From DAIOHQ01 sp036744635 (GTDB lineage Bacteria > Planctomycetota > Phycisphaerae > Tepidisphaerales > Tepidisphaeraceae), in NCBI GenBank assembly GCA_036744635.1, contig DAIOHQ010000300.1:1-5134 (forward strand): 5,134 bases of DNA. The letters run 5' to 3'. Below, one piece after another: positions 1-5,012 of the stretch. The translations under genes were made by a program, and so were the position numbers. Each line of letters opens with the position of its first letter. The first letter of the stretch is position 1. The notes beneath the pieces are model-generated. The model was given only the letters and a program-made list of their open reading frames with translations. It did not search any database and had not been told where the DNA came from.

Positions 1-21
1 TGGAAGATCGGCGTGCGGCTT

Positions 22-58
22 ATGGCCGCGTACGCGCGGAATTGCCCACCGCAGGTGT
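22..58 (-). repeat. Double-hairpin 3' element, copy A (downstream of the M48 protease gene)
   Basis: Read on the minus strand this runs CACCTGCGGTGGGCAATTCC, then a hairpin CCGCG-CGTA-CGCGG (plus 26-39), then GGCCA. The first part folds as CACC-TGC-GGTG. It begins 15 bases past the stop of the protease gene. The same layout occurs right after the stop of the reductase gene (2722-2758), where the inner stem is CCGGC-AGTA-GCCGG. There is no T-run, so a classical intrinsic terminator is not shown. A dispersed palindromic repeat or a mRNA 3'-end structure fits better. Upstream, a 9-bp direct repeat CCGCAGGTG lies at 49-57 and 65-73. Confidence 0.6.
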
Positions 59-73
59 TGCCGTCCGCAGGTG

Positions 74-1612
74 CTAGCGAACCAGGATCCAGCCGGCGCA
101 GGCACAAAGCAGGCACAGCAGCGTCATGTAGAGCTTGGACATCAGCTTATCAAAGCTGCTGGTGTGGCGGGGGTCCGCGCTGATCTTTTTCAGATAGGCC
201 ATGCGCGAGGAGATGCTGCCGTGGAAGAATTCACCAGCGCTCAGCGGAATGTTGTTGACAATCGCCACCCGCTGCAGGGCGCTGGCAAAGATGGCAGCGC
301 CGTGCGGGCCGACATAAGAGCAGTCGGCAGCCGCCCGCAAGGGGGCACCCGGTGGGCTGTCGGCAGCGAATCCACTGACCGACGGTTGCCTACTGCCGCC
401 TGCGGACTCCTGAATCGTCCGCGCCGCAAACACGTCTGCCTGGCGCTCGAAGCGCCGGCTGAGAAACCCGAACAGCAGCAGACCCGCGGCGGTGCCGGCC
501 ACCGAGATGATCGCCCAGCCGGGAAGCCAGGCGGGAAATGGCGTGGCGTTGATCAGCGCCTCCACGCGATGGCCCGGTCCCTCCACCGCCAGCAGGATGA
601 TCGCAAAGAAGATGATGAACCAGGTCATGTGCCTGTGAACGACGTGGCCAAGCTCGTGGGCGAAGACGGCTTCGATCTGCTCATCGCTCATGGTCTCGAT
701 GAGCAGGTCGGAAAGCATCACATAGCGCACCTTTGGCAAGATGCCCATCACGGCGGCGTTGCCCATGTTGTGCTGCGTCCGCCAGAGCAGGATGTCCCGG
801 CAGCGGACGCCCTGGCGGCCGGCCAGGCGCAGCAGGCGCCGGCGCAACGGCCCATCCGGGAGCGGCTCGGTCTGGAGCACGCGGCGCAGAATTTCCGGCG
901 CGAAGATGAACACCAGGCCCACCGCCACGATCATCGCCATCGCATCCTGCCCCTCCGAATTCTCGCTGAGCTTCGCCCCCCCTTCGTGAGCGATACGGGC
1001 GACGGCGAACGTGAAGAGATCCCACAGCACGATGATGAGCAGGACCGGGATCACCGTGAACAGCACCTGCAGCCGCATCTGCACCCCGAAATAGCTCCAG
1101 AAGCCGGGCGAGGCGTGGATCGGCAGGTCCTCGTCAAGTTGGGCCAGCATATTCTGCTCGCGCAAAGCCCGGTCGGCCGGGTATTGCGACCAGATCAACC
1201 CCAGCCAGGCCAGCAGCGGCGGCAGCGTGCCGAGAAGGATTGAGGGCGTTTTGAATGTCTCGTAATTTCCCAGCGGGCCCAGGGCCTGCCGCACCACCCA
1301 ACCCCAGTGCAAGGCAAACAGGCCGAACGCGAACCAGAGCGGGATCATCAGCCGCGCGGCGAACATCAGCTTGTTGAAATAGCGCAGGCTGCGGTGCAGG
1401 TTGGCCCCGGTGACCCGGCGGGCGAGCATGCGGCTCCACAACCCCATCACCACCACCAGCATCAGGAACATCGACAGGAACGTGATGAGGCTGGCGACCG
1501 TCCAGGAGGAATGAAAATCGGAGACAGCGGGCGTCGGAGGGTTCGCGGGATCCTGCAGGCTCGTCCAGAGCTCCCAGATCGAAAATAACAGCAACAGCAG
1601 AATGCGCGACAC
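74..1612 (-). CDS. Multi-pass membrane zinc metalloprotease, peptidase family M48 (Ste24/HtpX-like)
   Basis: A 512-residue integral membrane protease. The zinc site is seen directly: HELGH at residues 319-323 supplies two histidines and the catalytic glutamate, and E389 in SRRFERQADVFAAR, with D393, matches the third-ligand motif of M48. The block before it (NAAVMGILPKVRYVMLSD, 285-302, then MSDEQIEAVFAHELGH) is the usual M48 approach to the active site, and FFHGSISSRMAYL (462-474) matches the family's C-terminal HPS-R-like motif. Hydrophobic segments lie near 2-19, 37-59, 83-103, 125-142, 181-205, 224-242, 329-343, 366-384 and 493-511. Several N-terminal helices before the catalytic domain recall Ste24. 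M48 enzymes cut membrane or misfolded proteins; the substrate here is unknown. The start is GTG, chosen because GGAGGAG lies 9 bases upstream. Residues about 401-435 form a Gly/Ser/Pro/Ala-rich stretch that looks inserted. The gene stands alone, divergent from the reductase. Confidence 0.93.
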   Translation of the reverse strand: MSRILLLLLFSIWELWTSLQDPANPPTPAVSDFHSSWTVASLITFLSMFLMLVVVMGLWSRMLARRVTGANLHRSLRYFNKLMFAARLMIPLWFAFGLFALHWGWVVRQALGPLGNYETFKTPSILLGTLPPLLAWLGLIWSQYPADRALREQNMLAQLDEDLPIHASPGFWSYFGVQMRLQVLFTVIPVLLIIVLWDLFTFAVARIAHEGGAKLSENSEGQDAMAMIVAVGLVFIFAPEILRRVLQTEPLPDGPLRRRLLRLAGRQGVRCRDILLWRTQHNMGNAAVMGILPKVRYVMLSDLLIETMSDEQIEAVFAHELGHVVHRHMTWFIIFFAIILLAVEGPGHRVEALINATPFPAWLPGWAIISVAGTAAGLLLFGFLSRRFERQADVFAARTIQESAGGSRQPSVSGFAADSPPGAPLRAAADCSYVGPHGAAIFASALQRVAIVNNIPLSAGEFFHGSISSRMAYLKKISADPRHTSSFDKLMSKLYMTLLCLLCACAGWILVR

Positions 1613-1621
1613 GTCTTGGAT

Positions 1622-1628
1622 CTCCTCC
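1622..1628 (-). promoter_or_regulatory. Ribosome binding site of the M48 protease gene
   Basis: Minus-strand GGAGGAG with 9 bases to a GTG codon at 1612. This strong Shine-Dalgarno sequence is the reason for taking GTG as the start; no better-placed ATG exists in frame. Confidence 0.75.
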
Positions 1629-1677
1629 GACTCTCCGGGTCTCCCGCCACCAGCGGCGGATAATTCGTACTGGTGGG

Positions 1678-1684
1678 TATAATA
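1678..1684. promoter_or_regulatory. Candidate -10 box of a shared divergent promoter
   Basis: The plus strand has a perfect TATAAT at 1678-1683. The overlapping minus-strand hexamer TATTAT (1679-1684) differs from consensus at one base, so the same AT-rich spot could serve both divergent genes, with leaders of roughly 60 bases each way. The -35 regions are poor in both directions (GGCGGA for plus, TTTCTT for minus at 17-base spacing), so the call rests on the -10 box and its place in an otherwise GC-rich spacer. Confidence 0.35.
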
Positions 1685-1735
1685 GGTCCTGCGCGCCGGG
1701 TAAGAAAGCCTCTAACGCGGCACGCAGTACCTATT
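1681..1735. promoter_or_regulatory. Long imperfect dyad in the leader of the reductase gene
   Basis: AATAGGTCCTGCGCGCCG (1681-1698) and CGGCACGCAGTACCTATT (1718-1735) are inverted repeats matching at 16 of 18 positions, with 19 bases between. The left arm overlaps the candidate -10 box. The right arm ends 5 bases before the AAGGAG ribosome site. It could be an operator for a dimeric regulator, an RNA hairpin in the reductase leader if transcription starts upstream of 1681, or a small mobile palindrome. There is no T-run on either side, so a terminator is unlikely. Confidence 0.55.
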
Positions 1736-1740
1736 TCGCA

Positions 1741-1746
1741 AAGGAG
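1741..1746 (+). promoter_or_regulatory. Ribosome binding site of the quinone oxidoreductase gene
   Basis: AAGGAG with 6 bases to the ATG at 1753. Spacing and sequence are near ideal and fix the start. Confidence 0.85.
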
Positions 1747-1752
1747 CAAGTC

Positions 1753-2721
1753 ATGAAGGCGATTCGCGTGCATGCGTTTGGCGGGCCGGAAGTGATGAAG
1801 CTGGAAGATGTGCCGGATCCCAAGCCGTCGGCCGGGCAGGGGGGGCAGGTGGTGGTAGCGGTCAAGGCGATCGGGGTGAATCCGGTGGAAACCTACATCC
1901 GCAAGGGAATCTACGGGCCGAAGGAGTTTCCCTACACCCCCGGATCGGATGCCGCCGGCATCGTCGAAAGCGTGGGAAAAGACGTCTCACGCGTCAGCCC
2001 CGGCCAGCGCGTCTATGTTGCCGGGGCACTGAGCGGGGCCTACGCCGAGAAGGTCTTGTGCGATGCCCGGCGCGTCCATCCGCTGCCGGACAATATCACC
2101 TTCGAGCAAGGCGCGGCGATGGGGGTGCCCTATGCGACGGCCTATCGCGCCTTCTGGGTGCGCGGGCGGGCCCGGCCGGGCGAGACCGTGCTGGTCCATG
2201 GCGCCAGCGGCGGCGTCGGCACCGCCGCGGTGCAGATCGCCGTCGCGGCCGGCCTGACCGTCATCGGCACCGCCGGCACCGATGCCGGCCTGAAGCTGGT
2301 CCGCGAACAGGGGGCGCAGCACGTGCTCAATCACAAATCGGAGGGGTATCTTGCGGAGATACCCAAAATCACTGGAGGTAAAGGCGTCGATCTGATTCTG
2401 GAAATGCTGGCCAACGTGAATCTCGGCAAGGACCTGACCATCCTCTCCAAGTGGGGGCGGGTGGTGGTCATCGGCAGCCGGGGAAATGTCGAGATCACCC
2501 CGCGCGAGATCATGGGCCGCGACGCGGACGTTCGCGGCATGACGTTGATGAACGCATCGGAGGAGGAACTGCTGATGATCCACTCCGCACTGTCGGCCGG
2601 CCTGCGCAACGGCACGCTGCGCCCGATCATCGGCAAGGTGATGAAGCTGTCCGAAGCGCCGCGGGCACACGTGGCGGTGATGGAAGAATCCGCCCACGGC
2701 AAGATCATCCTCACCCCCTGA
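1753..2721 (+). CDS. Zeta-crystallin-like NADPH:quinone oxidoreductase (zinc-free MDR family)
   Basis: A 322-residue cytosolic medium-chain dehydrogenase/reductase, expected to reduce quinones or reactive enones with NADPH, probably as a homomultimer. The N-terminal GroES-like substrate domain shows GVNPVETYIRKGIYG (41-55) and PYTPGSDAAG (60-69). The Rossmann domain carries VHGASGGVGTAAVQIA (148-163), the AxxGxxG cofactor loop of quinone oxidoreductases. From memory the sequence follows vertebrate zeta-crystallin closely, including GTAGT (172-176), ILEMLANVNLGKDL (215-228), IGSRGNVEI (240-248) and NPVETYIR. The zinc ligands of classical alcohol dehydrogenases are absent; the only cysteine is C103. 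Length is normal for the family and both ends look complete. E. coli Qor is a more distant relative, so I give no symbol. The gene is monocistronic, divergent from the protease, and followed at once by a double-hairpin element. The physiological substrate cannot be read from sequence. Confidence 0.93.
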   Translation: MKAIRVHAFGGPEVMKLEDVPDPKPSAGQGGQVVVAVKAIGVNPVETYIRKGIYGPKEFPYTPGSDAAGIVESVGKDVSRVSPGQRVYVAGALSGAYAEKVLCDARRVHPLPDNITFEQGAAMGVPYATAYRAFWVRGRARPGETVLVHGASGGVGTAAVQIAVAAGLTVIGTAGTDAGLKLVREQGAQHVLNHKSEGYLAEIPKITGGKGVDLILEMLANVNLGKDLTILSKWGRVVVIGSRGNVEITPREIMGRDADVRGMTLMNASEEELLMIHSALSAGLRNGTLRPIIGKVMKLSEAPRAHVAVMEESAHGKIILTP

Positions 2722-2758
2722 CCACCTGCGGTGGGGCAATTCCGGCAGTAGCCGGCCA
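2722..2758 (+). repeat. Double-hairpin 3' element, copy B (downstream of the reductase gene)
   Basis: It begins on the base after the TGA stop. CCACC-TGC-GGTGG (2722-2734) is followed by GGCAATT and then CCGGC-AGTA-GCCGG (2742-2755). It matches minus-strand 58-22 over CACCTGCGGTGGG(G)CAATTCCG and the trailing GGCCA. The inner stem differs at two positions in each arm, yet both copies pair perfectly. It lies at the 3' end of the gene in sense orientation, as copy A does. It may terminate transcription or protect the mRNA end, but no T-run follows. Confidence 0.6.
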
Positions 2759-2794
2759 ATGCACGCTCGCGTTGCTCGCGGAAGGCTGGGGGAA

Positions 2795-2858
2795 ATGTAC
2801 CTGACCCCTTTGCGTCCTCCTGACCCCTTTGCGTCCTCCTGACCCCTTTGCGTCCTCC
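2795..2858. repeat. Three tandem 19-bp repeats headed by an ATGTACCTGACCCC motif
   Basis: The unit CTGACCCCTTTGCGTCCTC occurs at 2801-2819, 2820-2838 and 2839-2857, all identical, after ATGTAC (2795-2800). The motif ATGTACCTGACCCCTTTGC recurs in altered form at 3994-4012 and 4626-4644 in the same orientation, and inverted in the 18-bp units at 3800-3835. From general knowledge, GTCAGGTAC-type ends are common around REP-associated (Y1) transposases and their non-autonomous repeats; no such transposase is in this window. There are no spacers, so this is not a CRISPR array. Confidence 0.85.
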
Positions 2859-3017
2859 GACGGCTTCGTTGCCTCCATCGCCGCTTCGACTGCTACCGGC
2901 TGGAGCGAAGAGAGTTGCCGGGCGGGTCTCGCAACCCGCTGAAGACTTCCTCCTTTTCACGGCGCAACCGCTGCAGCGTTTGGTAATAATAGCCGCTACC
3001 GCCGCCCAACGCAGGGC
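2859..3017. other. Spacer with a hairpin and a short open fragment, no clear gene
   Basis: This stretch lies between the tandem repeats and the 3' end of the 247-aa gene. GCGGGT-CTCGCA-ACCCGC (2922-2939) is a perfect 6-bp stem about 80 bases past that gene's stop and could be a weak terminator for it; no T-run follows. On the minus strand a frame is open from 3033 to the TAG at 2893-2895 and reads partly as SGYYYQTLQRLRREKEEVF. That stretch looks protein-like, but it has no ATG and starts inside the neighbouring gene. It may be a decayed gene tail. CGCTGCAGCG (2969-2978) is a 10-bp palindrome. Confidence 0.4.
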
Positions 3018-3761
3018 TCAACGACGACCACCTTCAGGCCAATTTCGCCAATGCGTGTTTGGCGGTTGCGACGGTTGATACAGCCTCACGTCCCCTGTGG
3101 CGAGTACTCGGGCAAGTTGCTGGAACGTCTCTGAACCGCTGGGCCATTCCGCTTCATCAACCACGTCCGGGTGATTCCATTCTTCCAATTGCAGAATCTG
3201 TTCCAGCTCCGGAAGTACGCTCACACGCCGTTCTCCGGGTGTGGCCAACACTTGTTCACGCGCGATGTCAGCGAGGAACCGGCACAGCTCAAACACCTGC
3301 ACGCGTGGCGCCTGCTCAAGTTCGATCCCGCGGCGCGCGTAGTCGCCTACCGATGGCAGCGCTATGGCTTCGTCGCGCACGAGCACCGCATCCGCGTCTG
3401 CGGCAACGTACTCCATTTCCTCCGCATTTTGCCACGACCCCTCGTGAATAGGTAAGACAGAGCGATATTCGTTGTGCGGGTTGTCGGCAAGGTACGTCTC
3501 GTAGGCCTGTCGACTGACGTAACGTTCCGGGGGATCGCGGTCGTGCAGTCGGCTCGCGAAAGTCTGAATATTGGTGTCGGGTAAACCTGCCCGGGGCGAG
3601 AACCCGAACACCTCGATCGCCATTGCCCAGTCCGTTGCCGACCGGTAAAGGGAGAGCCGCGTCGCGGCAAGGTATACGTATCCATTGTCGAGCATTGGAA
3701 ATGTGAACGCCTCGCAGCAACGATCAAGAACGGACAGGATTTCTTCAGGGTCGAACGTCAT
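3018..3761 (-). CDS. Uncharacterised cytosolic protein, 247 aa
   Basis: A complete soluble protein of 247 residues with no signal peptide or membrane segment. The N-terminal half carries a compact, conserved-looking block: CCEAFTFPMLDNGYVYLAAT (15-34), then DWAMAIEVFGFSPRAGLPD (44-62) and FASRLHDRDPPERY (68-81). The C-terminal half is acidic and helical and ends in YQPSQPPNTHWRNWPEGG. I recall similar stand-alone proteins annotated only as domains of unknown function, and isolated genes like this are sometimes orphan immunity proteins, but nothing here proves it. ATG 3761 is the first ATG after an in-frame TAA, and no Shine-Dalgarno precedes it closely. A purine-rich GGGGA and an out-of-frame ATG lie in the shared leader box just upstream (3783-3802). 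Codon use is that of a real gene. It lies between blocks of dispersed repeats, suggesting accessory origin. Confidence 0.8.
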   Translation of the reverse strand: MTFDPEEILSVLDRCCEAFTFPMLDNGYVYLAATRLSLYRSATDWAMAIEVFGFSPRAGLPDTNIQTFASRLHDRDPPERYVSRQAYETYLADNPHNEYRSVLPIHEGSWQNAEEMEYVAADADAVLVRDEAIALPSVGDYARRGIELEQAPRVQVFELCRFLADIAREQVLATPGERRVSVLPELEQILQLEEWNHPDVVDEAEWPSGSETFQQLARVLATGDVRLYQPSQPPNTHWRNWPEGGRR

Positions 3762-3789
3762 CGGAGGGCAACGCTTTGCGGCTAACCAT
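3745..3789 (-). other. Possible 14-codon leader ORF overlapping the 247-aa gene start
   Basis: Minus-strand ATG at 3789 inside the leader box opens MVSRKALPSDDVRP and stops at 3745-3747, 17 bases inside the 247-aa gene and in another frame. GGGGA stands 3 bases before this ATG, close for a ribosome site. The arrangement would allow translational coupling. It may equally be the accidental remains of a start like the ATGGTTATG of the 104-aa gene, which has the same box. Confidence 0.2.
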
Positions 3790-3802
3790 TATTCCCCGGC
3801 AC
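3783..3802 (-). repeat. Leader box, copy 1 (before the 247-aa gene)
   Basis: Minus strand GTGCCGGGGAATAATGGTTA. The matching sequences are GTGCCCGAGGAATAATGGTTA (copy 3, 5012-5032) and GCCGAAGAATAGTAGTTA (copy 2, 4362-4379). It lies 21 bases before the 247-aa start and directly abuts the 18-bp tandem repeat. With CCTGAC further upstream, the likeness to copy 3 extends to about 35 bases. Confidence 0.6.
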
Positions 3803-3835
3803 CCGGAAAGGGTCAGGCACCCGGAAAGGGTCAGG
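3800..3835. repeat. Two tandem 18-bp repeats
   Basis: CACCCGGAAAGGGTCAGG occurs identically at 3800-3817 and 3818-3835, followed by TCCAT. AAAGGGTCAGG is the reverse complement of the CCTGACCCCTTT core at 2801-2857 with one G fewer. The two tandem arrays therefore face each other across the 247-aa gene. Confidence 0.85.
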
Positions 3836-4012
3836 TCCATCTCAGCCGGTATTGTATCTTCGCCAGCGCACTTCGTCCATCAGAGAAGGTTGTTGCTCGG
3901 GGGGCTGTGTGGACGGCCCGTCGGGGGGTCGCGGCTTTGTCCGCGCACTTTGCGGATTGGGATTCCTGGCGGCGGCGGCCACGATTATGGAAGATGTACC
4001 GGACCCCTTTGC
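3824..4012. mobile_element. Candidate small non-autonomous element with inverted ends
   Basis: The left end GAAAGGGTCAGGTCCAT (3824-3840) and right end ATGTACCGGACCCCTTTGC (3994-4012) are imperfect inverted repeats. They enclose about 150 bp that recurs at 4505-4652. This is the structure of a MITE- or BIME-like element moved in trans, for example by a REP-associated transposase elsewhere in the genome. No transposase and no clear target duplication are visible. The second copy keeps only the right end, so its boundaries are uncertain. Confidence 0.35.
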
Positions 4013-4354
4013 ATTGTCCGCCGCCTTCTCAAGCTGCCCAAGGATGCTTTCCCAATCTTCGGGCGCGAGGCGGGAGTTACGTCCAGGCACAATGAACAGT
4101 TCCATCTCGCGATGAACTATGCGGAAGCTATTGAGCAGATTGGACGGTTCCGACTTATCGCGTACAACCGTAAATCCAGCACGTTCCTTGGCAAGCCGTT
4201 CCAATTCCGGATAGACGCGCTCGACCTCACCAAGGAAATAGAGTTTCCGGGTGTAGCGAGGCACGATGACGCGAACAGCAGTGAGAACGATAGCCTCGAC
4301 CTGCCGGCCGGAGACATCGAGTACGAGACGGCGATTCGATTTCACGAAACGCAT
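3842..4354 (-). CDS. Uncharacterised protein, 170 aa, with a repeat-derived C-terminal tail
   Basis: Residues 1 to about 111 look like a real globular domain: a basic start (MRFVKSNRRL), hydrophobic strands (EAIVLTAVRVIV, 20-31; FTVVRD; MELFIVPG, 84-91) and helices (EVERVYPELERLAKERAG, 43-60; PEDWESILGQLEKAAD, 98-113). I do not recognise the family. Residues about 112-161 are encoded by the 149-bp dispersed repeat and are Ala- then Pro/Gln-rich (PRPPDGPSTQPPEQQP), so the original C-terminus was probably replaced or extended when the repeat arrived. ATG 4354 is the only usable start. Its ribosome site is weak, as the leader-box GAAGA lies 17 bases away. A 215-codon frame on the plus strand covers the same bases, but codon choice and the amphipathic pattern favour this strand. 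There is no signal peptide or membrane segment. Confidence 0.6.
   Translation of the reverse strand: MRFVKSNRRLVLDVSGRQVEAIVLTAVRVIVPRYTRKLYFLGEVERVYPELERLAKERAGFTVVRDKSEPSNLLNSFRIVHREMELFIVPGRNSRLAPEDWESILGQLEKAADNAKGSGTSSIIVAAAARNPNPQSARTKPRPPDGPSTQPPEQQPSLMDEVRWRRYNTG
3872..4020. repeat. Long direct repeat, copy 1 (149 bp)
   Basis: It matches 4505-4652 with, by my hand alignment, 9 substitutions and one 1-base indel (a G near 3911), about 93% identity. The first 110 bases are almost identical and most differences fall in the last 35, ending in GCATTGTCCG in both. TCCGC-GCACTTT-GCGGA (3940-3956) can pair, and GCGG (3931-3934) competes for the same arm; GACGGCCCGTC lies at 3911-3921. It overlaps the 3' part of the 170-aa gene. 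Confidence 0.9.
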
Positions 4355-4361
4355 GGCGGGA

Positions 4362-4379
4362 TAACTACTATTCTTCGGC
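4362..4379 (-). repeat. Leader box, copy 2 (before the 170-aa gene)
   Basis: Minus strand GCCGAAGAATAGTAGTTA, 7 bases before the ATG at 4354. It agrees with the copy before the 247-aa gene at 14 of 18 positions, and the four differences are all transitions. It is the most diverged copy and its outer edge overlaps the hairpin at 4375-4390. Confidence 0.45.
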
Positions 4380-4390
4380 GTTTACGCCGA
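4375..4390. promoter_or_regulatory. Perfect 6-bp hairpin upstream of the 170-aa gene
   Basis: TCGGCG-TTTA-CGCCGA, 20 bases upstream of the start. It could be an operator half-site pair or a leader hairpin. No T-run follows on either strand, so a terminator is not indicated. Confidence 0.35.
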
Positions 4391-4504
4391 TTAACATCCG
4401 CGTCCGCGCGGCCGCTCACTTAATACAGCATACCATCTAACGCGCAAATTCGGCAAATAATGGACGGACGGAAACCGGCCGGGGGCGACGAGGGCGCGCT
4501 GGCA

Positions 4505-4652
4505 TTCGCCCATCAGAGAAGGTTGTTGCTCGGGGGGCTGTGTGACGGCCCGTCGGGGGGTCGCGGCTTTGTCCGCGCACTTTGCGGATTGGGATTCCTG
4601 GCAGCGGCGGCCACGATCACGGGGAATGTAGCGGGCCCCTTTGCATTGTCCG
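4505..4652. repeat. Long direct repeat, copy 2 (148 bp)
   Basis: Second copy of 3872-4020 in the same orientation. It retains the TCCGC/GCGGA stem (4572-4576, 4584-4588) and ends with the degenerate ATGTAGCGGGCCCCTTTGC (4626-4644). No GTCAGG end is seen on its left side, unlike copy 1. It lies 45 bases past the stop of the 104-aa gene and is not part of a credible coding region. Confidence 0.9.
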
Positions 4653-4697
4653 ACCGCAAGAGAAGCACACGGCCGCCGCGGTCCGCGCCACGGTGGG

Positions 4698-5012
4698 TTA
4701 TGCGTCGCGACGGGTTTGCGGTGCGGTCACCACTTCGAAGCCCTGCCCCGAACCGAGAGCGCGCAGGATGCGTTCAGTCTGAAGCATGTAAACCGACACT
4801 GAGATCAATCCAACGGGCAGCGCGATCGACACTACCAGCGAGGCAGCCTCGAAAATCTGCGAGACCGTGCCGGAAAAGAGCTTATAAACGTTGCTTCCCG
4901 GTGTAGCCGGTTGAGGATTTAGATAGAACCTCTCGATGAACGAGACCACTGCGATGCAGATCGCCGTGAGCACGAATGAAACAACCGAAATCCAGAGTGC
5001 GCAGCGACGCAT
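4698..5012 (-). CDS. Small inner-membrane protein of unknown function, about 104 aa
   Basis: Two hydrophobic segments are clear: LWISVVSFVLTAICIAVVSFI (about 6-26) and AASLVVSIALPVGLISVSVYML (about 56-77). A 30-residue polar loop with FIERFYLNPQPATPGSN lies between. Positive charges at the N-terminus (MRR) and after the second helix (RILRALG) predict both ends in the cytoplasm and the loop outside. I do not recognise the family. The start at 5012 is preferred because GAGGA (5022-5026) lies 9 bases upstream, the same spacing as in the protease gene. ATG 5018 is only 3 bases from GAGGA, and the longest frame (ATG at 5096) would begin inside the large inverted repeat and add a non-hydrophobic, unlikely leader. 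The gene is complete and has the leader box at its start. Confidence 0.68.
   Translation of the reverse strand: MRRCALWISVVSFVLTAICIAVVSFIERFYLNPQPATPGSNVYKLFSGTVSQIFEAASLVVSIALPVGLISVSVYMLQTERILRALGSGQGFEVVTAPQTRRDA

Larger units (their letters stand above)
4355..4697. other. Gene-less stretch between the 170-aa and 104-aa genes
   Basis: 343 bases without a credible gene. In order it holds a leader-box copy (4362-4379), a 6-bp perfect hairpin (4375-4390), an 8-bp palindrome GCGGCCGC (4408-4415), an isolated ATCTAAC (4435-4441), the second long repeat (4505-4652) and a 6-bp inverted repeat GACCGC/GCGGTC (4652-4657 and 4678-4683). The last could end transcription of the 104-aa gene but lacks a T-run. 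A plus-strand frame through the repeat (4460-4906) has Arg-rich composition and overlaps the 104-aa gene; I regard it as spurious. Confidence 0.6.

Noticed and set aside
71..1243. 390-codon open frame on the plus strand
   Set aside because: It is antisense to the M48 gene, whose strand carries HELGH, the ERQAD ligand motif and membrane segments. The plus frame is His/Gln/Arg-rich and has no domain.
2722..2755. Classical Rho-independent terminator after the reductase
   Set aside because: The hairpins are real, but no T-run follows either. I therefore call it a structured repeat and leave termination open.
2801..2857. CRISPR array
   Set aside because: The three 19-bp units are contiguous with no spacers and no cas gene is near.
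2331..2960. 209-codon minus-strand open frame
   Set aside because: Antisense to the reductase C-terminal half and extended only by the 19-bp tandem repeat.
3776..4423. 215-codon open frame on the plus strand
   Set aside because: It is longer than the 170-aa gene opposite it, but it begins in tandem repeats (RHPERVRHPERVR) and reads through the dispersed repeat. The minus strand has better codon choice and secondary-structure pattern.
4435..4441. Integron attC site: ATCTAAC, reverse GTTAGAT with GCGC before it, resembles a core site
   Set aside because: No partner GTTRRRY core lies within a plausible distance, no paired inner boxes are seen, and there is no integrase. A single 7-base match is expected by chance.
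4460..4906. 148-codon open frame on the plus strand
   Set aside because: Composed of the dispersed repeat plus the antisense of the 104-aa membrane protein; Arg/Pro-rich with no fold signal.
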